Positions 8,957 to 16,954 of a stretch of 64,000 nucleotides of DNA are shown in pieces. The stretch is from Paraburkholderia eburnea (GTDB taxonomy: Bacteria > Pseudomonadota > Gammaproteobacteria > Burkholderiales > Burkholderiaceae), in contig NZ_PQGA01000018.1 of the NCBI RefSeq assembly GCF_002917095.1, positions 1 to 64,000 of the forward strand, in the 5' to 3' direction. The first letter of the stretch is position 1. Each line of letters starts with the position of its first letter. The notes below the pieces were generated by a model. The model ran no database searches. It saw only the letters and a list, made by a program, of their open reading frames with translations, and had not been told where the DNA came from. A program made the translations under genes and the position numbers.

Positions 8957-10069
8957 ATGAAAGTCTGCGTTCTGGGTGGTGGGCATGGATGCCACGCTGC
9001 GGCTATCGACATGCTTGAAAAAGGGCATGAAGTGAGCTGGTGGCGGCGCGATCGCGAAGCCGCGAAAAAGCTGGGCGCGCTCGGTGAGCTGGAAGTGCAC
9101 GATTGGCGCGGCACCCGCCGCGTGCCGCTTGCGTCGGCGCGTACGCCCGGCGCGATTTGTATCGTCGATGATCTCGCTCACGCGGTGGACGGTGCGCAAT
9201 TGATCGTGATTCCGCTGCCTGCCATCACGCACGCGCCGCTTGCCGCGCAACTGGCGCCGCTGTTGACGGACGGCCAGGTGCTCTACCTGCCGCCCGGCAC
9301 TTTCGGCAGCATGGTGTTTGCCGATGCGCTCGCTGCCGCAGGCAATCGCAGCCGTGTAGCGATCGCCGAAACCGGCACACTTCCCTATCTGGTGCGTACG
9401 CACGGTGCGAATCGCGTCGTGATTAGCGCCTACGCAACGCGCCTGCCGACAGGGATATTTCCCGCGAACGCAGGAAACTGGGCTTTCGACATTCTCGAAA
9501 GCGCTTATCCGGCGATCGAGCCTATCGAGGATGCACTGTCCGGTGCGTTGATGAACGCCGGTCCCGTTATTCACCCGCCGCTTATTCTGATGAACGCAGG
9601 GCCGCTCGAACACTTCGAGAGCTGGGATATTCATAACGAAGGCACGCAGCCGTCGATTCGCCGCGTGACGAATGCGCTCGACGCCGAGCGTATGGGGGTA
9701 CGCGAGGCGCTGGGTTATGGCGCGCCGCATTTCCCGCTCGCCGATCATTATGCGAGCGAAGGCGACGAATGGATGTATGGACGCGGCGCGCACGGCAAAC
9801 TCACCGATAGCGGCGACTGGCGCGAAAAGATCGATTTGCAGACTCATCGCTATATGCTGGAGGACACGCGGCTCGGACTCTCTTTCATCGTTTCGTGTGG
9901 GCGTTATGCGGGTGTGCCGACGCCGGTTGCGCAGGGCCTGCTTTCTCTGGGAAGCGTGGTGACGGGACGAGACCTGTACGCGCAGGGCCGCACGCTGGAA
10001 GCCTTGGGGCTTGCGTCATTGCCGCGAACGGAATTGCGCGCGCTGCTCCATAGCGGGGTGCGCACGTGA
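8957..10069 (+). CDS. NAD/NADP octopine/nopaline dehydrogenase family protein
   Basis: A 370-aa oxidoreductase with an N-terminal Rossmann fold (VCVLGGGHGCHAAAIDM) and a C-terminal octopine-dehydrogenase domain (MNAGPVIHPP..., GAPHFPLADHY). The family oxidises or forms N-(carboxyalkyl) amino acids (opines) and related secondary amines. AGGAGA precedes the ATG at 8957; a longer in-frame start would run into the AraC gene. The stop overlaps the GTG start of the next gene (GTGA, 10066-10069). The specific substrate is not predictable; opine-type compounds or a similar 2-substituted acid are candidates. Confidence 0.8.
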   Translation: MKVCVLGGGHGCHAAAIDMLEKGHEVSWWRRDREAAKKLGALGELEVHDWRGTRRVPLASARTPGAICIVDDLAHAVDGAQLIVIPLPAITHAPLAAQLAPLLTDGQVLYLPPGTFGSMVFADALAAAGNRSRVAIAETGTLPYLVRTHGANRVVISAYATRLPTGIFPANAGNWAFDILESAYPAIEPIEDALSGALMNAGPVIHPPLILMNAGPLEHFESWDIHNEGTQPSIRRVTNALDAERMGVREALGYGAPHFPLADHYASEGDEWMYGRGAHGKLTDSGDWREKIDLQTHRYMLEDTRLGLSFIVSCGRYAGVPTPVAQGLLSLGSVVTGRDLYAQGRTLEALGLASLPRTELRALLHSGVRT

Positions 10070-11091
10070 GCGCGGCACACGTGGCGCACGTGGCACAAGG
10101 CATCGAACGCGTACATACAGTGGGCGCGGGACGTATGGGCCAGGGCATCGCGCTGGCCCTCGCGTTCGCGGGGTTGCGCGCGACGCTGGTGGATTTCAAG
10201 GTGCGAACGAGCGCGGAGCACGATGCGTTTGTGCAGAAGTCGCGCGAGTCGATCGCGGATCAATTGAAATCGCTCACCGCGTTGGGACGTTTGACTGCCG
10301 ATCAGGCGGGGCGAGTGCTGGCGCGCATCGAATTCGTCAGCCGTGAAAATGGCGCGGCGGCATTGCGCGAGGCGACGCTGGTATTCGAGGCCGTGCCCGA
10401 AGTGCTGGACGTCAAAGCCGAAGCATTGCGGTGGATGGAAAGCACGATCGGCGAGCGCGCCGTCATTGCTTCGACTACCTCGACATTCCTGGTCACGCAA
10501 TTGCAGGCGTTCAGCGCGCGCCCAGGGCGAATCATCAACGCGCATTGGCTCAATCCCGCGCACCTGATTCCGCTCGTTGAAGTCAGCCGCAGCGACGCGA
10601 CTGACGCCGATGCCGTCGCGCTCACGACGGAATTGCTCATGCGCATCGGGAAGCGGCCGATTGTCTGCACGCCATCCGCGGGCTATATCGTGCCGCGCAT
10701 TCAGGCGCTCGCGATGAACGAAGCGGCGCGCATGGTCGAAGAGGGCGTGGCAAGCGCGGAGGACATCGACACGGCAATACGCACGGGATTCGGGCTGCGC
10801 TTCGCGGTGCTGGGGCTGCTCGAATTCATCGATTGGGGCGGTTGCGATATTCTCTTCTACGCTTCGCACTATCTCGCGCGGGAAATTGCGCCGCGCTTCG
10901 AACCGGCGCAGGCCGTCATCGACAATATGGAGCAAGGCCGCGACGGTCTGCGGACACGCAAGGGATTCTACGATTACGCCGATGTCGATGTGGCCGATTA
11001 CGTGCATCGGAGGGTGCAATCGTTCGGCGCGCTGCTCGATCATCTGGGTCTTGCACCGGAATTCGACGGTGCATTACACAAGCGCGCTTGA
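10066..11091 (+). CDS. 3-hydroxyacyl-CoA dehydrogenase family protein
   Basis: A 341-aa NAD-dependent dehydrogenase of the 3-hydroxybutyryl-CoA dehydrogenase type. The Rossmann motif is GAGRMGQGIA, the catalytic His lies in NAHWLNPAH (HFFNP-like), and an all-helical C-terminal dimer domain carries NEAARMVEEGVAS. It starts at GTG 10066, coupled to the upstream dehydrogenase. Two successive NAD-linked oxidations on a shared substrate are therefore likely. A CoA substrate is not certain, because members of this family also act on free hydroxy acids such as carnitine or gulonate. A terminator follows at 11113. Confidence 0.85.
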   Translation: MSAAHVAHVAQGIERVHTVGAGRMGQGIALALAFAGLRATLVDFKVRTSAEHDAFVQKSRESIADQLKSLTALGRLTADQAGRVLARIEFVSRENGAAALREATLVFEAVPEVLDVKAEALRWMESTIGERAVIASTTSTFLVTQLQAFSARPGRIINAHWLNPAHLIPLVEVSRSDATDADAVALTTELLMRIGKRPIVCTPSAGYIVPRIQALAMNEAARMVEEGVASAEDIDTAIRTGFGLRFAVLGLLEFIDWGGCDILFYASHYLAREIAPRFEPAQAVIDNMEQGRDGLRTRKGFYDYADVDVADYVHRRVQSFGALLDHLGLAPEFDGALHKRA

Positions 11092-11112
11092 CACCCTGAA
11101 GCGCGCGACAGG

Positions 11113-11137
11113 AAAGCGCCCGTATGGGCGCTTTTTT
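11113..11137 (+). terminator. rho-independent terminator
   Basis: 9-bp stem AAAGCGCCC / GGGCGCTTT with a GTAT loop and a run of six T. It ends the dehydrogenase operon and precedes the convergent iacG. Confidence 0.92.
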
Positions 11138-11156
11138 CGTGCCGTCTATCGAGCAA

Positions 11157-11690
11157 TCAAGCCGCCGCCGGGCGCGCAATCCGATGGAAATTCCGGCTGA
11201 AGTAAACCAGCCCGTCTCCGTCGCTACGCACGCGTATGCGGGTGGCTTCCACAAACATAACCGAATGCGACCCGACTTCCTTCATCTCCACGATGTTGCC
11301 CTCGATGCTCGCAAGCGCGTCGCGCAGAACGGGCACATCGGAATCTCCCTCGGCCCAGCCCGGCAGGGCGAAGCGCTCATCCATCGGCAGCTTCGTGATG
11401 CCCGCAAAATGTTTCGCCAGGTCTTCGTGCTCGCCGGGCAGCACGTTAATGCAGACGCGCCGGTTGCCCTCGAACGTCGAATGCATCGCGCTCGATCTGT
11501 TCAGGCAAACCAGCACCGTGGGCGGCGTGTCGGTGACGGAGCAGACTGCGCTGGCCGTGATACCGCAGCGGCCGAAAGGTCCATCTGTCGTGATCACATT
11601 GACAGCCGCCGGGAGGTGCGCCATGGCTTGCCGGAAGTTGGCGCGTGGGTCATCGTCGGGCGTGGGTACGTTGCGGGATGTTTGGGGCAT
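11157..11690 (-). CDS. iacG: flavin reductase partner of the IAA monooxygenase
   Basis: A 177-aa flavin:NAD(P)H oxidoreductase of the HpaC/RutF-like family. The core reads AAVNVITTDG, CGITASAVCSVTDTPP, CLNRSSAMHSTFEGN and HFAGITKLPMDERF. It supplies reduced flavin to a two-component monooxygenase. By sequence alone it could be called hpaC. No hpaB is present, but an IacA-type oxygenase and the other iac genes are nearby, and iac clusters known from Pseudomonas putida and Burkholderiales include exactly such a reductase (IacG). It is encoded alone, divergent from the response regulator at 11988. Confidence 0.8.
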   Translation of the reverse strand: MPQTSRNVPTPDDDPRANFRQAMAHLPAAVNVITTDGPFGRCGITASAVCSVTDTPPTVLVCLNRSSAMHSTFEGNRRVCINVLPGEHEDLAKHFAGITKLPMDERFALPGWAEGDSDVPVLRDALASIEGNIVEMKEVGSHSVMFVEATRIRVRSDGDGLVYFSRNFHRIARPAAA

Positions 11691-11987
11691 ACGTCGGTTC
11701 CGGAAACAGGTGTGAGCGATGCATTCAGATTAGGGCACGCGAATTTTGAAATGTATCGGCACGAATGCCTGCGCCATAAGCGCTTGCACGCATCGATCTA
11801 AAGATTTCTTCAGCGTGGCGCGCCGCTCATGGCAAGCATCACCTAAGCGCAATACCTGGTTTGCTGGCAGATTTTGATCGGATACGATAGTGCAGCAGCG
11901 GGAGGTATTTTCTACGCCTGCAACGCAATTGTCGGATGTGTCAGTCACGCGGGTCGAAGCCGCATTAAATTTTTGTGGAGAGAGCGG

Positions 11988-12623
11988 ATGACGGTCCCTG
12001 CTCAGGTCGTTTATATCGTGGACGACGATAGTGGCATGCGTACCTCGCTGGCGTGGCTGCTCGACTCGGTGGGAATTCAATCGCAGGGGTTCGGCAGCGC
12101 GGCGGAATTTCTCGCCGCATTCGATGCAAAGATCCCGGCGTGTTTGATTCTCGACGTTCGCATGCCCGAGCGTAGTGGCTTTGATGTCCAGTTCGAATTG
12201 AACCGTCGCGGTGCAACGTTGCCGATTATTTTTGTGAGTGGACACGGCGATATCCCTATGTCGGTTCGCGCGATGCAGAACGGCGCGATCGATTTCGTGG
12301 AAAAGCCCTATAACTCACAGCAGATGCTGGACCGGGTCCAGCGCGCGCTCAAGATTGCGGGCCAGCGTCATGTTGTCGGGATGAAGCGCAGTGAACTGCG
12401 GCAGAGAATCGAGTCGTTGACGGCTCGCGAGAAAGAGGTATTGCACGGCGTGATCGATGGAAAGGGCAGCAAGCGGATCGCCGCCGATCTGTCGATCAGT
12501 GTGAAGACGGTCGATGTGCATCGCGCGAGCATCAAGGATAAACTCGGGGCCGAGTCGATTGCGATGCTCGTGCGCGACGTGGTCGCTGTGTGGAATCCGG
12601 ACGAAGGCGATCAGAAGGTTTAA
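11988..12623 (+). CDS. FixJ-like response regulator
   Basis: A 211-aa NarL/FixJ-type regulator. The receiver domain (about 5-120) has acidic pocket DDD (12-14), phospho-acceptor Asp56 (LILDVRMPE) and KP in VEKPYNS. The LuxR-type HTH (about 145-205) contains LTAREKEVL and the ISVKTVDVHRASIKDKL recognition region. GGAGAGAG precedes the ATG at 11988. No kinase is adjacent, but the soluble PAS kinase at 16955 is of the HPK class that pairs with FixJ/TodT/StyR regulators. The two flank iacE-A, so they probably form one IAA-responsive two-component system. Confidence 0.88.
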   Translation: MTVPAQVVYIVDDDSGMRTSLAWLLDSVGIQSQGFGSAAEFLAAFDAKIPACLILDVRMPERSGFDVQFELNRRGATLPIIFVSGHGDIPMSVRAMQNGAIDFVEKPYNSQQMLDRVQRALKIAGQRHVVGMKRSELRQRIESLTAREKEVLHGVIDGKGSKRIAADLSISVKTVDVHRASIKDKLGAESIAMLVRDVVAVWNPDEGDQKV

Positions 12624-12645
12624 TCGAAGGCGTTTGGCGAAATAA

Positions 12646-13389
12646 TTAGCGCATGTAAAGGCCGCCGTTCACGTCCCAGCACGCGCCATTTGCAAAATAA
12701 GCTTGCCCGGATGCCAGCAGAATCGCCACATCGGCGACATATTCCGCGTTGCCCAGCCGCCCGACCGGAATGCCCGCAATCACCTTGTCGAGCTTGTCCG
12801 CAGGCACGCTCTCATGAACGATGGGCAAATCCAGCGGGCCTGGCGAGATGGCATTCACGGTCACGCCTTTGGCGGCGAGGTCGCGCGCGAACACTTTGGT
12901 CAGTGTCAGCGTGCCGCCCTTGGCAGCAGCGTAGTGCGCGCCGGTTGCGGAGCCGCCATTTTGCCCCGCCAGAGAAGCGATATTCACGATGCGCCCTTCG
13001 CCTCGATCGGCAAAATACTGGCCGAAAACCTGGCAGCCGAACAGCACGCTTTTCAGGTTGACGTTGATGACCTGATCGAATTGTTCGCCCGTGATTTCCA
13101 TCACGGGGACGACTTTGGACGCACCGGCGTTGTTGATGAGCGCGTCTACCTGGCCCCAACGGGCAACGACGGTTTTCAGCGCGCTGTCGAAGTCCGATTT
13201 AGAGGTGACATCGAGCGGCACCGCAAATGCGCTCGTTCCATCGGGACTAAGCGACGCGGCGACTTCGCGCGCCGCGTCGAGCGCGAGGTCGGCCAATACG
13301 ACGCGGTAGCCTGCCGCATGGAATTTCGCGGCAATGGTGGCGCCTAGCCCTCGGGCTGCGCCCGTCACGACGGCGACTCTTGTTGTCAT
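12646..13389 (-). CDS. iacE: SDR oxidoreductase of IAA degradation
   Basis: A 247-aa short-chain dehydrogenase/reductase with the cofactor motif TGAARGLG (10-17), NNAG, catalytic Ser in NIASLAG and YAAAK. IacE in characterised iac clusters acts early, on the hydroxylated/oxidised indole-acetate intermediate. Here the gene follows iacH on the same strand, which is the main reason for the symbol, since SDRs are hard to assign by sequence alone. CTGGAG serves as ribosome-binding site. It converges with the response regulator with a 22-base gap and no visible terminator. Confidence 0.75.
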   Translation of the reverse strand: MTTRVAVVTGAARGLGATIAAKFHAAGYRVVLADLALDAAREVAASLSPDGTSAFAVPLDVTSKSDFDSALKTVVARWGQVDALINNAGASKVVPVMEITGEQFDQVINVNLKSVLFGCQVFGQYFADRGEGRIVNIASLAGQNGGSATGAHYAAAKGGTLTLTKVFARDLAAKGVTVNAISPGPLDLPIVHESVPADKLDKVIAGIPVGRLGNAEYVADVAILLASGQAYFANGACWDVNGGLYMR

Positions 13390-13435
13390 ACGGATTGACT
13401 CCAGAAAATTTTAGGCGTCGTTGTTCATGCAACGA

Positions 13436-14569
13436 CTATACGGACAATGCCGCTTCGATGCGGGAGGCTACGGCACAGACGAGTTCGTCCGCTCCATGGC
13501 GGCCGATAATTTGCAGACCCGCTTTCAACGTCGTCCCACGAACGGGGACCGGCAGCGACAACGCCGGATGTCCGCTCAGATTGAATGGCCGGATAAGCGA
13601 CGACATGGCAATAACCGATGTCCCGTTGCGCGCCTGTTCGAGCGTGATCGGAAAGTCCGGCAGCGTTGGCATTACCAGAACGTCCACGGCCTCCAGCGCT
13701 TGATCCACCGCCTGGGTAAAGCGCGTTCTCACACGCTCCGCGTTTTCTACGTCCAGATCGCTGGTATTGGCCGCCGCGCGCAATCGTGCTTCGAGATCGG
13801 GTTGAAGGTGGCCCGTTTCGACTAGCTGTCCAAACGCGGCCGAAGTTTCGCGATTGATAATCGACAGGCCGGCGGTGAATGCGTCGGTAAGTCCGGGCAG
13901 GTCGAGGAATGCCGGTGTGAAGTCCGCTTTGCGCACGGCCAGTTCAATGGCTTCCGAAATGTCTCGCCGAGCCTCGGCCCGCACGATGCCAACGCGCGCT
14001 ACACTAACTGCGCCTTCGGCGATATGGTGATCGAAATCCCTGCAGATAGCAGACATGACCAGCACAATCGTGCGGATGTCGCGTGCGAACGGCCCGACGC
14101 AATCCAGCGTGCTGTGCGCGGGGGCCGCGCCGATTCGCGACACGCGCCCGAAAGTAGGCTTCAGCCCGATGACGCCGCAACATGCGGCCGGGCCACGTAT
14201 CGATCCGCCCGTGTCAGTGCCAAGCGCGGCATCGGCCATATGATCGCCGACCGCTGCGGCGGAGCCGCTGGAAGAACCACCAGGAATACGCGTAGCGTCC
14301 TGCGGGTTAATCGGCGTTCCGGTGTATGCGTTGAGCCCCGTCATGCCGAAAGCCAGTTCGTGCATATTGGCTTTGCCAACGATATGCCAGCCGTGATCGA
14401 GCAGGCGTTGAACCACTTCGGCGTGGCGCGGTGCCGGGGCGACATCGGCCAGCGCGCGGCTCGCGGCGGTGGTTCGGAAGCCTGCGATATCGATCGAGTC
14501 CTTGATGACGATAGTGGGACTCGTGGCGCCATGGCCGCCCAATGAAAATTGCTGAAGCAAAGCGCTCAT
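13436..14569 (-). CDS. iacH: amidase-signature hydrolase of IAA degradation
   Basis: A 377-aa amidase-signature enzyme. The Ser-cisSer-Lys triad elements are visible: Lys in VIKDSID, GGSSSGSAAAVG, and the nucleophile Ser in GTDTGGSIRGPA. It is short for the family (usually 430-500 aa), lacking part of the C-terminus. The ATG at 14569 overlaps the iacI stop (ATGA), which is why it is preferred over an upstream in-frame start. Characterised iac clusters carry this amidase as iacH; it may hydrolyse an amide or lactam after opening of the indole ring, but its exact step is not established here. Confidence 0.8.
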   Translation of the reverse strand: MSALLQQFSLGGHGATSPTIVIKDSIDIAGFRTTAASRALADVAPAPRHAEVVQRLLDHGWHIVGKANMHELAFGMTGLNAYTGTPINPQDATRIPGGSSSGSAAAVGDHMADAALGTDTGGSIRGPAACCGVIGLKPTFGRVSRIGAAPAHSTLDCVGPFARDIRTIVLVMSAICRDFDHHIAEGAVSVARVGIVRAEARRDISEAIELAVRKADFTPAFLDLPGLTDAFTAGLSIINRETSAAFGQLVETGHLQPDLEARLRAAANTSDLDVENAERVRTRFTQAVDQALEAVDVLVMPTLPDFPITLEQARNGTSVIAMSSLIRPFNLSGHPALSLPVPVRGTTLKAGLQIIGRHGADELVCAVASRIEAALSV

Positions 14570-15105
14570 GCTGACAGTTCCTGATCTGGCGGAAGAAGGG
14601 CGGCGCGTGGATTGACCGACCACGGTGCATCGAACAGGCGCTCGGTGCGGAAATGCGCAATCAGCCAGTCGTGGCCGTTTGTCGATGGCACGAAATCGAT
14701 CACGAGTCGCGCGCCGATCAACTCCGCGCTGCCATCGACATAGCCGGACGCCTGCATCATGATCCAGCGCCCCGTCGCGTGTTTGCCATCTATGCGAATG
14801 GTTTCGGAGGTGACGAAATGAACGTTGGTTGTGAAATGTGGCGTAGGCGGCAAATAGCGTGAAAGCATGGCGACGATCTGCATACGGCCAATCAATCGTC
14901 CAAAGGTGTGCGCATAGTGCGTGCCGACGCCTTCCCAGATTGCGTCTTCAGTGAAAAGCGCGTCCAGCGATTCGCCATCGAGCATGGTCGCGGGCACGTC
15001 GCACAGCGCCATGTAGCGCATGAACGTGTAGCGCACGGCGCGTTCCGCTTCGAGATCGGCCAGTCGTGTTTCAAGTGCTGCGATGCGCGCGTCAGAGTCG
15101 CTCAT
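14566..15105 (-). CDS. iacI: SnoaL/NTF2-like protein of IAA degradation
   Basis: A 179-aa protein. A predicted helical N-terminus (ARIAALETRLADLEAERA) precedes an NTF2-like alpha+beta cone (DALFTEDAIWEGVG, HFTTNVHFVTSETI, GRWIMMQASGY, HDWLIAHFRTERLF). This fold occurs in isomerases, cyclases and Rieske beta subunits. In iac clusters the small SnoaL-like gene is iacI. The ATG at 15105, with GAGAG upstream, is favoured over a GTG 15 bases earlier. It is translationally coupled to iacH. Catalytic role unknown. Confidence 0.7.
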   Translation of the reverse strand: MSDSDARIAALETRLADLEAERAVRYTFMRYMALCDVPATMLDGESLDALFTEDAIWEGVGTHYAHTFGRLIGRMQIVAMLSRYLPPTPHFTTNVHFVTSETIRIDGKHATGRWIMMQASGYVDGSAELIGARLVIDFVPSTNGHDWLIAHFRTERLFDAPWSVNPRAALLPPDQELSA

Positions 15106-15124
15106 TTCATTGGCTCTCACGGTC

Positions 15125-15496
15125 TCACACGTTGGCAGCGGGCGGCACGACCAGTTCGCGCCCGACGCGCGCTTCGATCTTGCCGTAACGCCAGAGGTTG
15201 TATTCGCCGACTGCTGTTGTGCGATAGAGATTGCACACGGCGGTGACGGTGTCGAAGTCCACCACGTCGGCCATGATATAGAAGGTCCACGGCGCGCCGT
15301 CCGACTGGCCGACAGTGAGGCGGTCGTCGTCCATGATGCCGAGCACGCGTACGCCTTCCATTGCTTCGATGGCGGACAGCATTCTGCCGTAGGCCTGCCA
15401 TACCGTACCGATCTGCTCGCGCGGCAGGTCGAAGAAGTTCTGCGTGACGCCGCAGCAAAAGAGTACGCGCAGGGGAAGTCTGGTCGCAGTGTTCAT
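15125..15496 (-). CDS. iacB: small conserved protein of the iac cluster
   Basis: A 123-aa cytoplasmic protein, likely of ferredoxin-like alpha/beta fold (RVLFCCGVTQNFFDLP, VLGIMDDDRLTVGQ, WTFYIMADVVDFDTV, NLYRTTAVGEYNLWRYGKI). No catalytic motif is recognised. The name comes from position next to iacA and size, because iacB in known clusters is a small protein of unknown function encoded beside iacA. The ATG at 15496 has AAGGAC upstream; the open frame extends much further but runs into iacA antiphase and has no ribosome-binding site. Confidence 0.6.
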   Translation of the reverse strand: MNTATRLPLRVLFCCGVTQNFFDLPREQIGTVWQAYGRMLSAIEAMEGVRVLGIMDDDRLTVGQSDGAPWTFYIMADVVDFDTVTAVCNLYRTTAVGEYNLWRYGKIEARVGRELVVPPAANV

Positions 15497-15549
15497 TGAA
15501 TATGTCCTTGGTAGTTCGAAGTAAATTGGCGATGTGATTAATGCGCGCG

Positions 15550-16749
15550 TTATAGATAGCCCGGAATCGGCGGCACGCCGACGAATACCGCACCCGCGCC
15601 GTCGTAATTGCCTTCCGCAAGAAACGCGTGTTGCGTGACGACGATCGCATCGCGCAGAATGCGCTGGAGCGGGTGCGTGCGATAGATCGCCATCGTGCCG
15701 CCCAGGCGATAGGCGCGCATGACGACGTCGGCGCCTTCGCGTGCGACCTGGGTGGCCGCAAGACGCAGCAGGCTCACCTGGTCGGGCGTAGCGTTGTTGC
15801 CAGCGGCAATCGATTCCCACACGCTTTCCGTGGCCTCGTAGAAAAACGCGCGCGCGGAGCGCAACTGCGCTTCCGCCTTGGCCAGTTCGATGCGGTAATA
15901 CGCGCGGTCCGCGAGTTGCGGCGCGCCGGTCGTCGTGCGGCGGCCGCCCGACATCTGGTTGGCAACGTCGAGTGCGGCGCGCGCGAGTCCCAGGTTCACG
16001 ACAGCCAGCACCTGCGCCGCGTAAGCGACGGTCGGATAGCGGTAAAGCGGTTCATCGACGGTTGCCGGACCGCCGCGCACGAAGGTCCATTCGTCGGAGA
16101 CCACATTGCCTTTGAGGCGCAGATCGTGACTGCCGGTGCCCTGCATGCCCACGACGCTCCAGTTCTCGACAATTTCGATGTCGGCTGCGCGAAAGACGGC
16201 CGTGCGAGGTTTGCCCGGCGCGCCGCCGTCTTTTGCGCCGGTATCGATGCCCACGCCCAGCCAGTCCGCGCCCTTGCAACCGCTCGCGAACTTCCACGTG
16301 CCTTCGACGAGCCAGCCGCCGCCTTCGGCGGGCTGCACTTTCTGGACCGGGAAGAGACCGGCGCCGAACGCCTGATCGGGGCCGCTTGCGTAAATTTTCG
16401 CCTGCGTTTCAAGGGGCAGCGCGGCGAGGTAGATATTCGCCGAGCCGAAACTCGCGACCCACGCGGCGGAGCCGTCGGCGGTCGCGATGCGCTCGATCAT
16501 GCGCAGAAATTCGGCGGGCGGCCGGGCGTCGCCGCCGAAGCGTTTCGGCGTGGCGGCCCGGTAGATTCCCGCGCGCTTGAACATGTCGATCACATCGCGC
16601 GGCACATGCGAGAGCCGTTCGAATTCGTCACGGCGCGCAACGATGACCTCGACAAGCTCGTCCAACGTCAGATCGTCGTTGGAATCGGCCTGCAGCGAAG
16701 CCGGGTGATGGCCGGTCTGCGGCGCAATAGCGGTCGCGGTAGCACGCAT
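15550..16749 (-). CDS. iacA: IAA monooxygenase, acyl-CoA-dehydrogenase-like flavoprotein
   Basis: A 399-aa group D flavin monooxygenase with an acyl-CoA dehydrogenase fold. The N-terminal helical domain contains SHVPRDVIDMFKRAGIYRA, the middle beta domain GTWKFASGCKGADWLGVG, and the C-terminal helical bundle TQVAREGADVVMRAYRLGGT and HPLQRILRD. It needs reduced flavin from a partner such as IacG and hydroxylates the indole ring of IAA as the first step. AGGAGA lies just before the ATG. It heads the operon iacA-B-I-H-E and is divergent from the PAS kinase, whose regulator probably acts on the 205-base gap between them. Confidence 0.85.
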   Translation of the reverse strand: MRATATAIAPQTGHHPASLQADSNDDLTLDELVEVIVARRDEFERLSHVPRDVIDMFKRAGIYRAATPKRFGGDARPPAEFLRMIERIATADGSAAWVASFGSANIYLAALPLETQAKIYASGPDQAFGAGLFPVQKVQPAEGGGWLVEGTWKFASGCKGADWLGVGIDTGAKDGGAPGKPRTAVFRAADIEIVENWSVVGMQGTGSHDLRLKGNVVSDEWTFVRGGPATVDEPLYRYPTVAYAAQVLAVVNLGLARAALDVANQMSGGRRTTTGAPQLADRAYYRIELAKAEAQLRSARAFFYEATESVWESIAAGNNATPDQVSLLRLAATQVAREGADVVMRAYRLGGTMAIYRTHPLQRILRDAIVVTQHAFLAEGNYDGAGAVFVGVPPIPGYL

Positions 16750-16954
16750 GAAGTGTCTCCTGAAGGGTAGGGCGCCAGGTGGCTGGATTTGTAGCTCAGT
16801 CTAGAAACACCAAAAAAGGCCAGCAATTGGGGCGCAGACTCGAAAAATGGGTGAAATCCTGTGGCTCTCTAAAGAAATCTTCAGGTTCCAACGACGAAGG
16901 GCCGGTGATATCGTTTCGAATGAGCGATGCGGCTCTTTTAAGAGAACTGTGCAT
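16750..16954. promoter_or_regulatory. iacA / PAS-kinase divergent promoter region
   Basis: 205-base gap between two divergently transcribed starts. It must carry the iacA-B-I-H-E promoter and that of the kinase gene. No perfect palindrome longer than 6 bp per arm was found by eye. It is the prime candidate site for binding by the FixJ-like regulator encoded at 11988. Confidence 0.5.

Noticed and set aside
11157..11690. Naming the flavin reductase hpaC
   Set aside because: Sequence alone fits HpaC, but there is no hpaB and the iac context with an IacA-type oxygenase fits iacG better.
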